Assembly (NCBI GenBank): GCA_022842845.1
Contig: JALHOT010000001.1
Coordinates: 1-59,831, forward strand
Length of the DNA: 59,831 bases
DNA from: Cyclobacteriaceae bacterium
GTDB taxonomy: Bacteria; Bacteroidota; Bacteroidia; Cytophagales; Cyclobacteriaceae
Direction: 5' to 3'
In this document: positions 18,243-27,162 of the stretch, piece after piece
Numbering within the stretch: position 1 is the stretch's first letter
Layout of the letters: each line of letters starts with the position of its first letter
The notes under the pieces: model-generated
What the model was told of the DNA's origin: nothing
Database searches by the model: none
Seen by the model: the letters and a program-made list of their open reading frames with translations, nothing else
Translations under genes and position numbers: made by a program

Positions 18243-19816
18243 AAAAAATCCTACTCATCTTAACGTTTGTGGTACTGCACCAACAAGTGCGGGCACAGCT
18301 CAGTCAGCCGCAGCGTTTTGAGATGAAGCAGAAATACAATGATGATGTGTTTACTATAATCTCGCTGGAAGAAGAAGGCATTGCACTTTTCAGAGAAACA
18401 AAAGAATATAAAGAGGGTAAACACAGCTGGCAACTTATTCTACTTGACAGCGCTTTACAGCAAAGAGTTGATACCGTTATCAACATCAACAGAAACTACA
18501 ATTTCACTGGGCATGAATACGTAGCTGGAAAATTAAACCTTTTGTTTCAAGAAGGTGAAATGGCAAAAGATAAGATCACTCTTTGCACAGTGAACCTTCA
18601 AAATTTCGAGTTAATACTTATTGATATTAAAACTGAGTTAGATCTTCGGCTCACCCATTTCAGTAGTCTGCAAAATAACGTGCTATTTGGTGGGTATATC
18701 AATAACGAACCAGCTATTGTAGAATTTGATATTGATAAAGCCAAGGTAAAAGTAGTGCCTGGCTTTTTACAAAAGAACACCGAACTGCTTGACTTGCGCG
18801 TAAACGAAAACGAGACCTTTAATGTGGTGCTATCGGAGAAAGCAGCAGGGGAAAGCAAGAATATCATCTTCAGAACTTTCGATCAGCAATCGAAATTATT
18901 ACTGGAAGACATCATACCCGTTGGAGAGGGTATCCGCATCATGAATGCGATGACCAGCCAATTAAAAAGAGAAGATCTCTTGCTGGTTGGCACCTGGGGG
19001 ACACGCTCAACAGAGAGGGCTCTTGGCTTTTATAGCGTTTTAATCAACCCCTTTGAAGAACAAAAAATCAACTTCACGCAATTCGGCTCCTTGCAACACT
19101 ACCTTGACTATCTGAAACCGAGAAGAGCACAAAAGATTAAAAACAAAACAGCTGCCGGTATTGAAAAGAATAAGCGCTACGATTACAACAACAATGTGAT
19201 GCTTTATAAAGTACTTGAGCATGAGAATGGCTTTGCTATATTAGGCGAAACTTATTCATCCATTACCTCCAATACATCACCTTATTATAATAACCCTTAC
19301 AATTCAAGAAACTGGAATAATCCTTACCCTTACAATAATCCTTACTTCTTTAACTATCCTTATTCACGATTGTACAGGCCTATGGGGTACAACGATAACC
19401 TGAATAATGAAGATCAAATAAAAACATACGCCAGCAGTATTTTGTTAATAGATGAAAAAGGAGTTATTGCTAATGATCAGAGTGTGAAACTGGAAGACGT
19501 TAAACTGTCCAGCATCCAACAGGTAACTGACCTTAGTGTCAGGAAAAACGAATTGATAATCTTATACCGAAAGAAAAGTGAGATCTTTCTAAAAAGGATT
19601 TTTATCATTGAGGACGAGGCAGAAGAGCTATCAGAAAAAATAAAATTGAAAGATCCATTCGATGAGCTAAGAGATGAAAATGAAAAGAATACTGAAATAA
19701 GACAGTGGTATGGAAGCACTTTTTATACCTGGGGATATCAAACCATTCGTAACATTAATCTGGCAGAGGATAAAACACGTGAAGTATTCTACATTAATAA
19801 GGTGGTGGTGCATTAG
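18239..19816 (+). CDS. Secreted protein of unknown function, first of a tandem pair
   Basis: The 525-residue protein has a signal peptide, MKKILLILTFVVLHQQVRAQ. The rest has a beta-rich pattern with no family I recognise. A basic stretch at about 297-318 (KPRRAQKIKNKTAAGIEKNK) is shared in type with the next protein. Residues 348-381 form an insertion almost wholly of Asn, Tyr and Pro with repeated NNPY units. It overlaps the EVE gene by 4 bases and the next gene by about 38. The two proteins match along their length, so they arose by duplication. Confidence 0.75.
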   Translation: MKKILLILTFVVLHQQVRAQLSQPQRFEMKQKYNDDVFTIISLEEEGIALFRETKEYKEGKHSWQLILLDSALQQRVDTVININRNYNFTGHEYVAGKLNLLFQEGEMAKDKITLCTVNLQNFELILIDIKTELDLRLTHFSSLQNNVLFGGYINNEPAIVEFDIDKAKVKVVPGFLQKNTELLDLRVNENETFNVVLSEKAAGESKNIIFRTFDQQSKLLLEDIIPVGEGIRIMNAMTSQLKREDLLLVGTWGTRSTERALGFYSVLINPFEEQKINFTQFGSLQHYLDYLKPRRAQKIKNKTAAGIEKNKRYDYNNNVMLYKVLEHENGFAILGETYSSITSNTSPYYNNPYNSRNWNNPYPYNNPYFFNYPYSRLYRPMGYNDNLNNEDQIKTYASSILLIDEKGVIANDQSVKLEDVKLSSIQQVTDLSVRKNELIILYRKKSEIFLKRIFIIEDEAEELSEKIKLKDPFDELRDENEKNTEIRQWYGSTFYTWGYQTIRNINLAEDKTREVFYINKVVVH

Positions 19817-21290
19817 CATAGTTTGTTTACCTCATTTAACAAATGCACAAATTATACAAAGCGATCGTTTTCAATTTATTCTTGGAAGCGATGCCGCCTC
19901 TTTTGAGGCCACTTCTTTGGAGGAAGATGGCTTACTGCTCCATCGCACAAACGTTAAAAATGCTGAGTTTGAAATTGTCAAGTTAGATACCACGTTTAAA
20001 CAAGTATGGAATGGCTTTATACCGCTTGAAAGAAACTTTACGATTACCCATAAAAAGTTTCATAAATCAAATTTCTACGTTCTATCCCACAGTAAGAATT
20101 ACTACGACTTCAAACTCATCTCGGTAGATAAAGAAACCGGACGTTATACTCAGTATAACATCCGTAACTACATCCCCTTTTCACCTTCAGAATTTCAGAT
20201 CAATGATAAAGCTGCCATCATTGGAGGTTATTTTAATAAAATCCCTATCGTCATAGTCTTCAATTTTGAAACCTTACGCATACGAATTCTTCCGGGTCTA
20301 TTCAGTGAAATTGGAGAACTAACACAGATTAAAATTCATGAAGACAACTCATTCGATGTATTATTGTGCGCCCGCTATTTTAACAGAGAGAAAACCATTT
20401 GGATCAAGAGTTATGCTCCTGAAGGCGATTTCATAACACAACTGGCCTTGCCAATAGATGGAAACAAAAGTCTTCTTTTCGGGCGGATGCACCGATCAGG
20501 AGAAGATATGAAAATAGTGGCCGGAGTGTATGGCAACCGAAACTCTGAATTCTCCAAAGGAATTTTCATTTCTGCTATTGATCCCTATGGTGGGCATCAG
20601 ATCAAATATTACAATTTTTCAGATTTAGAAAATTTCTTTGGCTACCTCAAGCAAAGACGCGTAGAACGGATAAAGGGAAGAATCGAGAAAAGAAAATCAA
20701 AAGGCAAGCAGACCAGGTTTAACTATCGCTTGTTAGTACACGAATTAATCCCTTACCAAAATCAATTCGTTTTACTCGGTGAATCTTTTTACCCTAAATA
20801 CAAAACAGTAGACAGGGCTAGCTCTTCAGGTTTTTTCATGAGATCATCTTACGGATATTCGAATGACAGCGACCTTATCTTTGATGGCTACAGATACAGC
20901 CATGCCACCATCCTTGGATTTGACATCAACGGGAAACTGCTCTGGGATAATACTTTTGAAATCAATGACATCAAGACTTTTACCCTTGAGCAGTTTGTTA
21001 AATTCAAACTGGATGAAGAAAAGATTACGCTCCTTTATTTGTTCAATAATCAATTACGCACCAAGGTTATTAAGGGAGCAACGGTCATTGAAGGCAAGGA
21101 AACTGAAACGATTAAGACTTTTGAAAACATAGCGAGTATCCGTGGAAGCATGGCCGAGCTCAATAAGCTTGAATACTGGTATGATAAGTATTTACTGGCC
21201 TATGGTATCCAAAATATAGTCACAAGCGATCAAAAGGGTGATCAGTCTGAGCAAAGAGTTTTTTTTGTGAACAAACTAAAAGTCAAGTGA
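19779..21290 (+). CDS. Secreted protein of unknown function, second of a tandem pair
   Basis: A GTG at 19779 is chosen as start. It has AGAGGA eight bases upstream and gives a clean signal peptide, MKYSTLIRWWCISIVCLPHL, cut after NAQ; the ATG at 19710 would place an odd 23-residue head before it. The protein is 503 residues. It is a paralog of the previous one: both begin near QRF.. .. then SLEEDGLLL or SLEEEGIAL, and both have a basic block after a YLKxRR motif. It lacks the Asn/Tyr/Pro insertion. The function is unknown. Confidence 0.75.
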   Translation: MKYSTLIRWWCISIVCLPHLTNAQIIQSDRFQFILGSDAASFEATSLEEDGLLLHRTNVKNAEFEIVKLDTTFKQVWNGFIPLERNFTITHKKFHKSNFYVLSHSKNYYDFKLISVDKETGRYTQYNIRNYIPFSPSEFQINDKAAIIGGYFNKIPIVIVFNFETLRIRILPGLFSEIGELTQIKIHEDNSFDVLLCARYFNREKTIWIKSYAPEGDFITQLALPIDGNKSLLFGRMHRSGEDMKIVAGVYGNRNSEFSKGIFISAIDPYGGHQIKYYNFSDLENFFGYLKQRRVERIKGRIEKRKSKGKQTRFNYRLLVHELIPYQNQFVLLGESFYPKYKTVDRASSSGFFMRSSYGYSNDSDLIFDGYRYSHATILGFDINGKLLWDNTFEINDIKTFTLEQFVKFKLDEEKITLLYLFNNQLRTKVIKGATVIEGKETETIKTFENIASIRGSMAELNKLEYWYDKYLLAYGIQNIVTSDQKGDQSEQRVFFVNKLKVK

Positions 21291-21348
21291 ATTCAGGACA
21301 TTAAGGCAAGCTTTTTCATAACAATAGGCACCATTTATCTAAAAGCAT

Positions 21349-21356
21349 TATCTTTA
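21349..21356 (+). promoter_or_regulatory. -7-like box before pyrR
   Basis: TATCTTTA matches TAnnTTTG except the last base and lies 36 bases before the pyrR ATG. No PyrR-binding anti-terminator hairpin was found in the leader. Confidence 0.35.
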
Positions 21357-21391
21357 CACGCCCACGCAATAGTGTAAGTGCTCTAACGGCC

Positions 21392-21934
21392 ATGCAAAAG
21401 AAACTCATTCTTGATTCTGACCTGCTCGACATAACCCTTAGCCGTCTTTGCCAACAATTAATTGAGAATCATAATGATTTCGCAGACAGTGCCATTTTAG
21501 GCATGCAACCACGGGGTATTTACCTGGCAGAGCTTATCCATCAAAAACTTGAAAAATCGCTCAAAAAGAAAATAGACCTTGGCTACCTGGATGTTACTTT
21601 TCATCGTGATGACTTCCGCAGAAGAGAGATTCCTGTGAAGGCAAACGAAACACGGGTGCCCTTCTTAATTGAGAATCGTAACGTTATTTTGGTTGATGAT
21701 GTACTCTTTACCGGGCGCACGGTAAGAGCCGCCATGGATGCCATGATCGCGTTTGGCAGACCAAAAAAGGTAGAACTCCTGGTACTTATCGATAGAAAAT
21801 ACAACAGGGATTTACCCATTGCACCCGATTATGTAGGCAAGGCTGTTAACACATTAGCCTCGCAGCGCGTACAGGTGGAGTGGCAAGCCCAAGGCAACAA
21901 GCAAAATAAAATCTGGTTGATCAATCAAGACTAA
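21392..21934 (+). CDS. pyrR: PyrR, uracil phosphoribosyltransferase / pyrimidine regulator
   Basis: The 180-residue protein has the phosphoribosyltransferase fold with the PRPP loop VILVDDVLFTGRTVRAA and GMQPRGIYLAELI near the N-terminus. PyrR converts uracil and PRPP to UMP and, in Firmicutes, binds pyr mRNA leaders. No such RNA site is seen here, so regulation of pyrB is not shown. It lies 3 bases before pyrB. Confidence 0.93.
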   Translation: MQKKLILDSDLLDITLSRLCQQLIENHNDFADSAILGMQPRGIYLAELIHQKLEKSLKKKIDLGYLDVTFHRDDFRRREIPVKANETRVPFLIENRNVILVDDVLFTGRTVRAAMDAMIAFGRPKKVELLVLIDRKYNRDLPIAPDYVGKAVNTLASQRVQVEWQAQGNKQNKIWLINQD

Positions 21935-21937
21935 ATT

Positions 21938-22861
21938 ATGTCACGACTCAGTCAAAAACACCTTCTCGGTATTAAAGACATCACCCGCCAGGACATAGAA
22001 TTGATTTTTGAAACTGCTGATAATTTTAAAGACGTCATCAACCGTCCTATCAAGAAAGTACCATCGTTACGCGATGTTACAGTTGCCAATGTTTTCTTTG
22101 AAAATTCCACACGCACCCGGCTTTCCTTTGAATTGGCTCAGAAACGTCTCTCGGCCGATGTCGTTAATTTTTCAGCTTCAACCAGTTCAGTAAAGAAAGG
22201 AGAAACCCTGCTGGATACTGTCAACAACATTTTAGCCATGAAGGTTGACATGATTGTGATGCGTCATGCCAGCCCCGGAGCCCCGCATTATTTGGCCAAG
22301 CACATTAAGGCAAATATTGTCAATGCCGGAGACGGAACCCACGAACATCCAACACAGGCTCTGCTCGATACATTTTCGATAAGAGAAAAATTAGGTTCAG
22401 TGGAAGGAAAGAAGGTAGCCATTATTGGTGATATTCTGCACTCACGGGTGGCCCTCTCCAATATTTTTGCTTTGCAGAAACTGGGCGCTAAGGTTATGGT
22501 TTGCGGTCCGCCAACCTTATTACCGAAATACATTGCTCAACTAGGTGTACAGGTAGAGCTTGATGTGATGAAAGCCTTGCAGTGGTGTGATGTAGCCAAT
22601 GTACTTCGCATTCAGTTAGAGCGACAACAGATAAAATACTTCCCGACACTGCGTGAATATTCTCTGTATTACGGAATCACCAAAAAGATATTGGATTCTC
22701 TTAAGAAGCCTATTGTCATCATGCACCCTGGCCCCATTAACAGGGGAGTTGAATTAAGCAGCGATGCCGCTGATTCACAGCACGCCATTATTCTGGACCA
22801 GGTGGAAAATGGTGTAGCCGTTAGGATGGCCGTTATGTATTTATTGGCTGGACAAATCTAA
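21938..22861 (+). CDS. pyrB: Aspartate carbamoyltransferase catalytic subunit
   Basis: PyrB joins carbamoyl phosphate and aspartate in pyrimidine synthesis. Motifs are FENSTRTRLSFELAQKRL (carbamoyl phosphate), HEHPTQALLD, and MHPGPINRGVE. The length of 307 residues is normal. No pyrI follows. Cotranscribed with pyrR. Confidence 0.97.
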   Translation: MSRLSQKHLLGIKDITRQDIELIFETADNFKDVINRPIKKVPSLRDVTVANVFFENSTRTRLSFELAQKRLSADVVNFSASTSSVKKGETLLDTVNNILAMKVDMIVMRHASPGAPHYLAKHIKANIVNAGDGTHEHPTQALLDTFSIREKLGSVEGKKVAIIGDILHSRVALSNIFALQKLGAKVMVCGPPTLLPKYIAQLGVQVELDVMKALQWCDVANVLRIQLERQQIKYFPTLREYSLYYGITKKILDSLKKPIVIMHPGPINRGVELSSDAADSQHAIILDQVENGVAVRMAVMYLLAGQI

Positions 22862-22867
22862 AATAAG

Positions 22868-22895
22868 AAAGGCCAATCTTTCGATTGGCCTTTAC
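22868..22895 (+). terminator. Terminator between pyrB and the convergent charged protein gene
   Basis: AAAGGCCAATC and GATTGGCCTTT form a perfect 11-bp stem around TTTC. It lies just past the pyrB stop and 8 bases before the stop of the minus-strand gene, so it may serve both directions. Confidence 0.75.
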
Positions 22896-22902
22896 TTCAA
22901 TA

Positions 22903-23310
22903 CTACTGATCACCCGTCTTTTTTCCAGGCTTTTTACTTTCTTTCGTTTGCTTGGTTTCTTTAGTCTTCTTTTTGTCGGTAGCTGCTTTTTTGTCTTTTG
23001 AATCGGCTTCTTTTACTTTTTCCTTATCAGCATTTGCCTTGGCTTCTGTGCTTCTTTGCTCACCAAACTCTTTACCCGAGGTTTCTTTGTCCTTTCCGTA
23101 AGCCTTTCCATCAGCAGCTTTTTCCTTCTCGGCCTTCTCCCTCTCAGCCTTGGCTTTATCCTCTGGTTTTGCTTCTTGCTTCTTCTCAGTCTTTTCCTTC
23201 TTCACCTTTTCCTTTTCTTGTTGATTAACCGGCTCTTGGGCATTTGCTGCTGTGGCTGCCAGCACGAATAGAATAGCAGACAACAGTAAGAGGCTATTTA
23301 GCTTTTTCAT
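22903..23310 (-). CDS. Secreted Lys/Glu-rich low-complexity protein
   Basis: The 135-residue protein has a signal peptide (MKKLNSLLLLSAILFVLA, cut after ANA) followed by about 110 residues made mainly of Lys, Glu, Ala, Asp and Thr. Only one non-repetitive island stands out: GKAYGKDKETSGKEFGEQR. I recall similar islands (G.AYGK.K...SG.EFG) in Bacteroidota proteins of this kind, which suggests a conserved motif, but the role is unknown. It is probably an extended periplasmic or surface protein. Confidence 0.65.
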   Translation of the reverse strand: MKKLNSLLLLSAILFVLAATAANAQEPVNQQEKEKVKKEKTEKKQEAKPEDKAKAEREKAEKEKAADGKAYGKDKETSGKEFGEQRSTEAKANADKEKVKEADSKDKKAATDKKKTKETKQTKESKKPGKKTGDQ

Positions 23311-23373
23311 AACAATTGGGTTTAATTTTCAATTATAATACAAGACCAAGTTATACTTTAAAAACGCATCAGG

Positions 23374-24351
23374 TCAATACTTATCTGCTTCTGTTTCATG
23401 AGGCCTTACTTTAACCTTACTCTCCTTCCATTGCTGTAACGCTGCTCTTCTCTCGTTTAACAATTCAGCAGAGGGTTGAAAATCAATCAAGCGTTTTAAA
23501 TCAGGTTGCCCGGCATCTACCCAGGCAGTATACCAAAAATCTGCAATCAATTTGATAGCATGTCGCACTTGCCGTTCCACCATATTATTCAATGCCTTAT
23601 GGTAAGCTTCAGAGAATGTTTTCGAGTATACTTTCACTGTTTGGCGGCCTCTGGTTTCAAATGAATACTTCCTGTCACCAAATTCATCTGTAAGTTTCTT
23701 TTCAATAGTTAACACACTGTCTACTTGCAGATGCGCTCTGGCTACGGCTTGCCAGATACTTAGCTGAGGTTTGTCAAGGTATTCGGCTTTGCCTATAAAA
23801 TAGGAATACTTACCAGAAAAAAGTTCCGGCAACCTTGACTCCCAAAAACCATGAATACCATGCTGGTTACTTAACTGTCCGTTATAGTTTTCGGTTGTAT
23901 GCAATGGCACATTAGCATCGGCAATATAGTGGCCAATCTCCGCAGACAATCTCAATATTGCTTCAGGGTCCTGCACCATAAAAGCATCTCTGAGTTGGTA
24001 ATACATCTTATTAACATGCCAGGGAACAATACCGTATTGTTTTAAAGTGTCTTCTGAAAACATCTCCACAGCATCCGGCCAATAGCGGGGCATCTTCATC
24101 CAGGCACTATCTCCATAGTGATCTAAATCAATGTAATGACGGGCTGCTTCATCTACCACGGCCAACCTTCTGCGATCAGGATTCACAGAAGCTTCTACCA
24201 GATATTGTATATTGACTTTATAAAAAGCAATCATTTCTGGTGGTAGCGAGAAAACAGCTTGTTTATTGATCAATGGATGAGCATAAAAACCCCAGGCAGT
24301 TATAAAAAAGCTTAAGCCCATCAAAGAAATTAATTTGACAATGCGCTGCAC
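23374..24351 (-). CDS. Zinc-dependent phospholipase C / S1-P1 nuclease-like protein
   Basis: The 325-residue protein has a signal-like N-terminus ending AWGFYAHPLIN. The mature end starts with Trp-Gly-Phe-Tyr-Ala-His, and further zinc-ligand patterns follow: HYIDLDHYGD, then IGHYIADANVPLHTTENY and HGIHGFWESRLPE. These match the trinuclear zinc fold shared by phospholipase C and P1 nuclease. Whether it cuts lipid or nucleic acid is not clear. The start is GTG at 24351; an ATG at 24321 is an alternative. Confidence 0.85.
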   Translation of the reverse strand: MQRIVKLISLMGLSFFITAWGFYAHPLINKQAVFSLPPEMIAFYKVNIQYLVEASVNPDRRRLAVVDEAARHYIDLDHYGDSAWMKMPRYWPDAVEMFSEDTLKQYGIVPWHVNKMYYQLRDAFMVQDPEAILRLSAEIGHYIADANVPLHTTENYNGQLSNQHGIHGFWESRLPELFSGKYSYFIGKAEYLDKPQLSIWQAVARAHLQVDSVLTIEKKLTDEFGDRKYSFETRGRQTVKVYSKTFSEAYHKALNNMVERQVRHAIKLIADFWYTAWVDAGQPDLKRLIDFQPSAELLNERRAALQQWKESKVKVRPHETEADKY

Positions 24352-24382
24352 AAAAGTAAATTTAGAAATAAGAAAATTGAGT

Positions 24383-26029
24383 ATGATAAGTTACAATAAA
24401 ATCTGCAAGCCAACAGCGCTCCGTTTTATTTTATGCATGAGTTGTATCTGTTTTATCATCCCCACTTACAGTTCGGCCCAAGCCAATCGCACATTGATAG
24501 ATGTAAAAAAGTACTCATTCAATCTGGAATTGAACGATACCACGGATGCGCTGCTGGCTATTTCCACTATTGAGGCCATCAGTAAAAAGGAAAGCAGCGT
24601 ATTTGAATTAGACTTGGTGAATAAAAGCACCAATGGTAAAGGTATGACTGTTTTTTCTGCTTTGGTAGGTGGGAAGTCCGTGCGCTTTGAACACAGTAAT
24701 AATGTGTTACGCATGCTGCTTGCAGAGAGCGTCCCGGCCAATACACCATTAACCCTTGAGATTCACTACCTGGGTATTCCTGCTGATGGGCTTATCATCA
24801 GTAAAAATAAATTTGGCGATCGCACCTTCTTTGGTGACAACTGGCCTAATCGTGCCCATCATTGGCTTCCTGTTATCGATCATCCTTCAGACAAAGCAAG
24901 AGTTTCCTTTACAGTGATTGCTCCCACACACTACAGCGTTATTGCCAACGGTTCGCGTCAGGAAGAAACCCTGATCAATAGTAAACAAAGAATAACGAAG
25001 TGGAATGAAGAGGTGGAGATCCCCACGAAAGTAATGGTCATTGGCCTGGCTAGATTTGCCATTCATTACGATGGGACGGTCAACCATATTCCTGTGGAGA
25101 CCTGGGTATTTCCACAGAACAGAGAAGTAGGTTTTACCGCCTATAATACAGCTTCAAAAATTCTCGGTTTTTTCTCAGGGCACATAGCACCCTATCCTTA
25201 TTCAAAACTTGCCAACGTACAATCTAAAACCATGTTTGGCGGCATGGAAAATGCCGGTAACATTTTTTACTACGAAAACTCTGTGAGTGATCAGAAGGCT
25301 TCTGTCAGAAATGAGAGTTTAGTCGCACATGAAATAGCCCATCAATGGTTTGGCAATTCTGCCAGCGAAACTGACTGGCACCATGTATGGCTCAGCGAGG
25401 GCTTCGCAACATACTTTACGCATCTATATAACGAGTTTATGTATGGCCGAGATAAAATGACAGCTGACCTTCGCGAAGACAGAGGCACTATCATTGATTT
25501 TCACAAGCAGCAGCCATTGCCCATTGTATTTAAACAACTGCCTGCGGATCTATTGTCGGTACTCAATCCAAATTCATATCAAAAAGCCAGTTGGGTACTG
25601 CACATGCTGCGCCATGAAATTGGGAACGAAGCTTTTTGGAAGGGCGTGCAACGTTACTATAACACTTTTCAAAACCGCAATGCCACTACCAACGACTTCA
25701 TCCAGATTATGGAAAAGACAACAGGGCAGGACTTAAGTCAATTTTTTAACCAGTGGCTGCATCGCACGGGGCAGCCAAGCCTGGTGCTGCAATGGGCTTA
25801 TGAGCCTAAAACCCAAACCGTCAAAGGCTCCATAGAACAAGTACAGCCAGAGGATATATTCAAGGTAAAGATTGAGATAGGTATTTATGACGATTTGATG
25901 GATCTACACAAGATTGAAAGCCTCGAACTTACCGAAAGGAAGACCCATTTTAGCTTCAAAACAGGCCAAAAACCTCAAAAAATACGTTTAGACCCGAATA
26001 CCAAGCTCCTGTTTGAGGAAAAACTGTAG
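24383..26029 (+). CDS. M1 family metallopeptidase (aminopeptidase)
   Basis: The ATG at 24383 gives 548 residues with a signal peptide (MISYNKICKPTALRFILCMS, cut near SSAQ). The M1 exopeptidase motif GGMENAG is near residue 286, and the zinc site is HEIAH at 316-320 with the third ligand Glu339 in WLSEGFAT. It is secreted, and short compared with 850-residue PepN because it lacks the large C-terminal domain. It probably trims peptides in the periplasm or outside. Confidence 0.93.
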   Translation: MISYNKICKPTALRFILCMSCICFIIPTYSSAQANRTLIDVKKYSFNLELNDTTDALLAISTIEAISKKESSVFELDLVNKSTNGKGMTVFSALVGGKSVRFEHSNNVLRMLLAESVPANTPLTLEIHYLGIPADGLIISKNKFGDRTFFGDNWPNRAHHWLPVIDHPSDKARVSFTVIAPTHYSVIANGSRQEETLINSKQRITKWNEEVEIPTKVMVIGLARFAIHYDGTVNHIPVETWVFPQNREVGFTAYNTASKILGFFSGHIAPYPYSKLANVQSKTMFGGMENAGNIFYYENSVSDQKASVRNESLVAHEIAHQWFGNSASETDWHHVWLSEGFATYFTHLYNEFMYGRDKMTADLREDRGTIIDFHKQQPLPIVFKQLPADLLSVLNPNSYQKASWVLHMLRHEIGNEAFWKGVQRYYNTFQNRNATTNDFIQIMEKTTGQDLSQFFNQWLHRTGQPSLVLQWAYEPKTQTVKGSIEQVQPEDIFKVKIEIGIYDDLMDLHKIESLELTERKTHFSFKTGQKPQKIRLDPNTKLLFEEKL

Positions 26030-26048
26030 AATTGATTGGAGTTAGCCG

Positions 26049-26078
26049 TTGCATATTCCATAAATCGCCTTACCTTTG
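26049..26078 (+). promoter_or_regulatory. Promoter of rpsT
   Basis: TTG at 26049-26051 and TACCTTTG at 26071-26078 are 19 bases apart, matching the Bacteroidota -33/-7 consensus. The start codon is at 26101, so the leader is about 17 bases. Confidence 0.65.
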
Positions 26079-26100
26079 CACTCCTTATTGCTAAAGAGAT

Positions 26101-26355
26101 ATGGCAAACCACAAATCAGCAGAGAAAAGAATTCGTGCAAACGAAACAAAAAGAGTAAGAAACCGCTACCAGCACAAGACTACCCGTACTGCGGTAAAGA
26201 ATCTTCGTGCCGCTAAGACTAAAGCAGAAGCTGAAGGTCTTTTAAAAGAAGTTTCTGCCATGATTGATAAGTTGGCAAAGAAAAACATTATCCATTGGAA
26301 AAAAGCTGCTAACCAAAAGTCAAAGTTGGCGCAGCAAGTGAATAAATTGGCTTAA
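26101..26355 (+). CDS. rpsT: 30S ribosomal protein S20
   Basis: The 84-residue basic, helical protein starts MANHKSAEKRIRANETKRVR, the S20 N-terminus. It is monocistronic, between a good promoter and a strong terminator. Confidence 0.97.
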   Translation: MANHKSAEKRIRANETKRVRNRYQHKTTRTAVKNLRAAKTKAEAEGLLKEVSAMIDKLAKKNIIHWKKAANQKSKLAQQVNKLA

Positions 26356-26370
26356 TTGACCAATTAATTA

Positions 26371-26406
26371 AAAAATCCTTCCTGATTTTTCAGGAAGGAT
26401 TTTTTA
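26371..26406 (+). terminator. Terminator after rpsT
   Basis: A perfect 15-bp stem (26371-26385 with 26390-26404) closes TTTT, and the stem ends in a T run. Confidence 0.85.
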
Positions 26407-26448
26407 TTGCCTTCCTTTCAACATTCTTTTCTGAAACATGCTTTTTCC

Positions 26449-26456
26449 TATTTTTA
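26449..26456 (+). promoter_or_regulatory. -7-like box at the radC start
   Basis: TATTTTTA, one base off TAnnTTTG, ends four bases before the radC ATG at 26461. It lies inside a small inverted repeat, TTCCTA-TTTT-TAGGAA (26445-26460). If used, the radC mRNA would begin at or near the start codon. Confidence 0.35.
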
Positions 26457-26460
26457 GGAA

Positions 26461-27162
26461 ATGCAGCAATTACCGGAAAAAGCACTCGGCATTAAAGGCT
26501 GGGCTGCCGAAGATCGCCCCCGCGAAAAACTCCTGCTCAAAGGAAAGTCAAGTCTCAGCGATGCTGAGTTAATCGCCATCTTATTAGGCACAGGCACCGC
26601 AGCCCTTAGTGCAGTTGATCTGGCCAAAAAACTACTCCAAACGACAGAAAACAATCTCGATGTCCTCGCCAGACTTGGTGTAAAAGACCTTACAAAAATT
26701 AAAGGGATAGGGGAAGCCAAAGCCATTAGCATAGTAGCAGCACTGGAGTTAGGCAGAAGGAGAAAAGATTTAATGCCCAATGAAAAACCAAAAATCACCT
26801 CCTCTCAAGACGCCTACGAACAAGTAAAAGGAGAGTTGATGGATCTTCCTCATGAAGAATTTTGGGTAATCCTTACCAATAGGGCTAATCGCATTATTAA
26901 AAAGCAACAAGTTAGTATAGGTGGTGTGGCGGGCACCGTGGCTGATCCAAAACTCATTTTTAAATTAGCGGTGGAAGAGCTGGCCAGTGGTTTAATTTTA
27001 TGTCACAACCACCCCTCTGGCAATGTTGCTGCCAGCCAGGCAGATATTATACTGACCAATAAGTTAAAAGAAGCTGGCAAGCTGCTGGAAATACAAGTAC
27101 TCGATCATATCATTGTCGCGGGCAAAAGATATTTTAGCTTTGCTGACGAGGGTATGCTATGA
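26461..27162 (+). CDS. radC: RadC family JAMM-domain protein
   Basis: The 233-residue protein has the N-terminal helix-hairpin-helix region (LTKIKGIGEAKAISIVAA) and the C-terminal JAB1/MPN zinc-peptidase-like domain with ILCHNHPSGNVAASQAD, including the HxH-x-Asp ligands. RadC was named for DNA repair, but that role is not proven. It overlaps the following serine hydrolase gene by 4 bases (ATGA). Confidence 0.94.
   Translation: MQQLPEKALGIKGWAAEDRPREKLLLKGKSSLSDAELIAILLGTGTAALSAVDLAKKLLQTTENNLDVLARLGVKDLTKIKGIGEAKAISIVAALELGRRRKDLMPNEKPKITSSQDAYEQVKGELMDLPHEEFWVILTNRANRIIKKQQVSIGGVAGTVADPKLIFKLAVEELASGLILCHNHPSGNVAASQADIILTNKLKEAGKLLEIQVLDHIIVAGKRYFSFADEGML

Noticed and set aside
21291-21391. 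PyrR-binding leader hairpin before pyrR
   Set aside because: No anti-antiterminator sequence of the known type was found in the 100-base leader.
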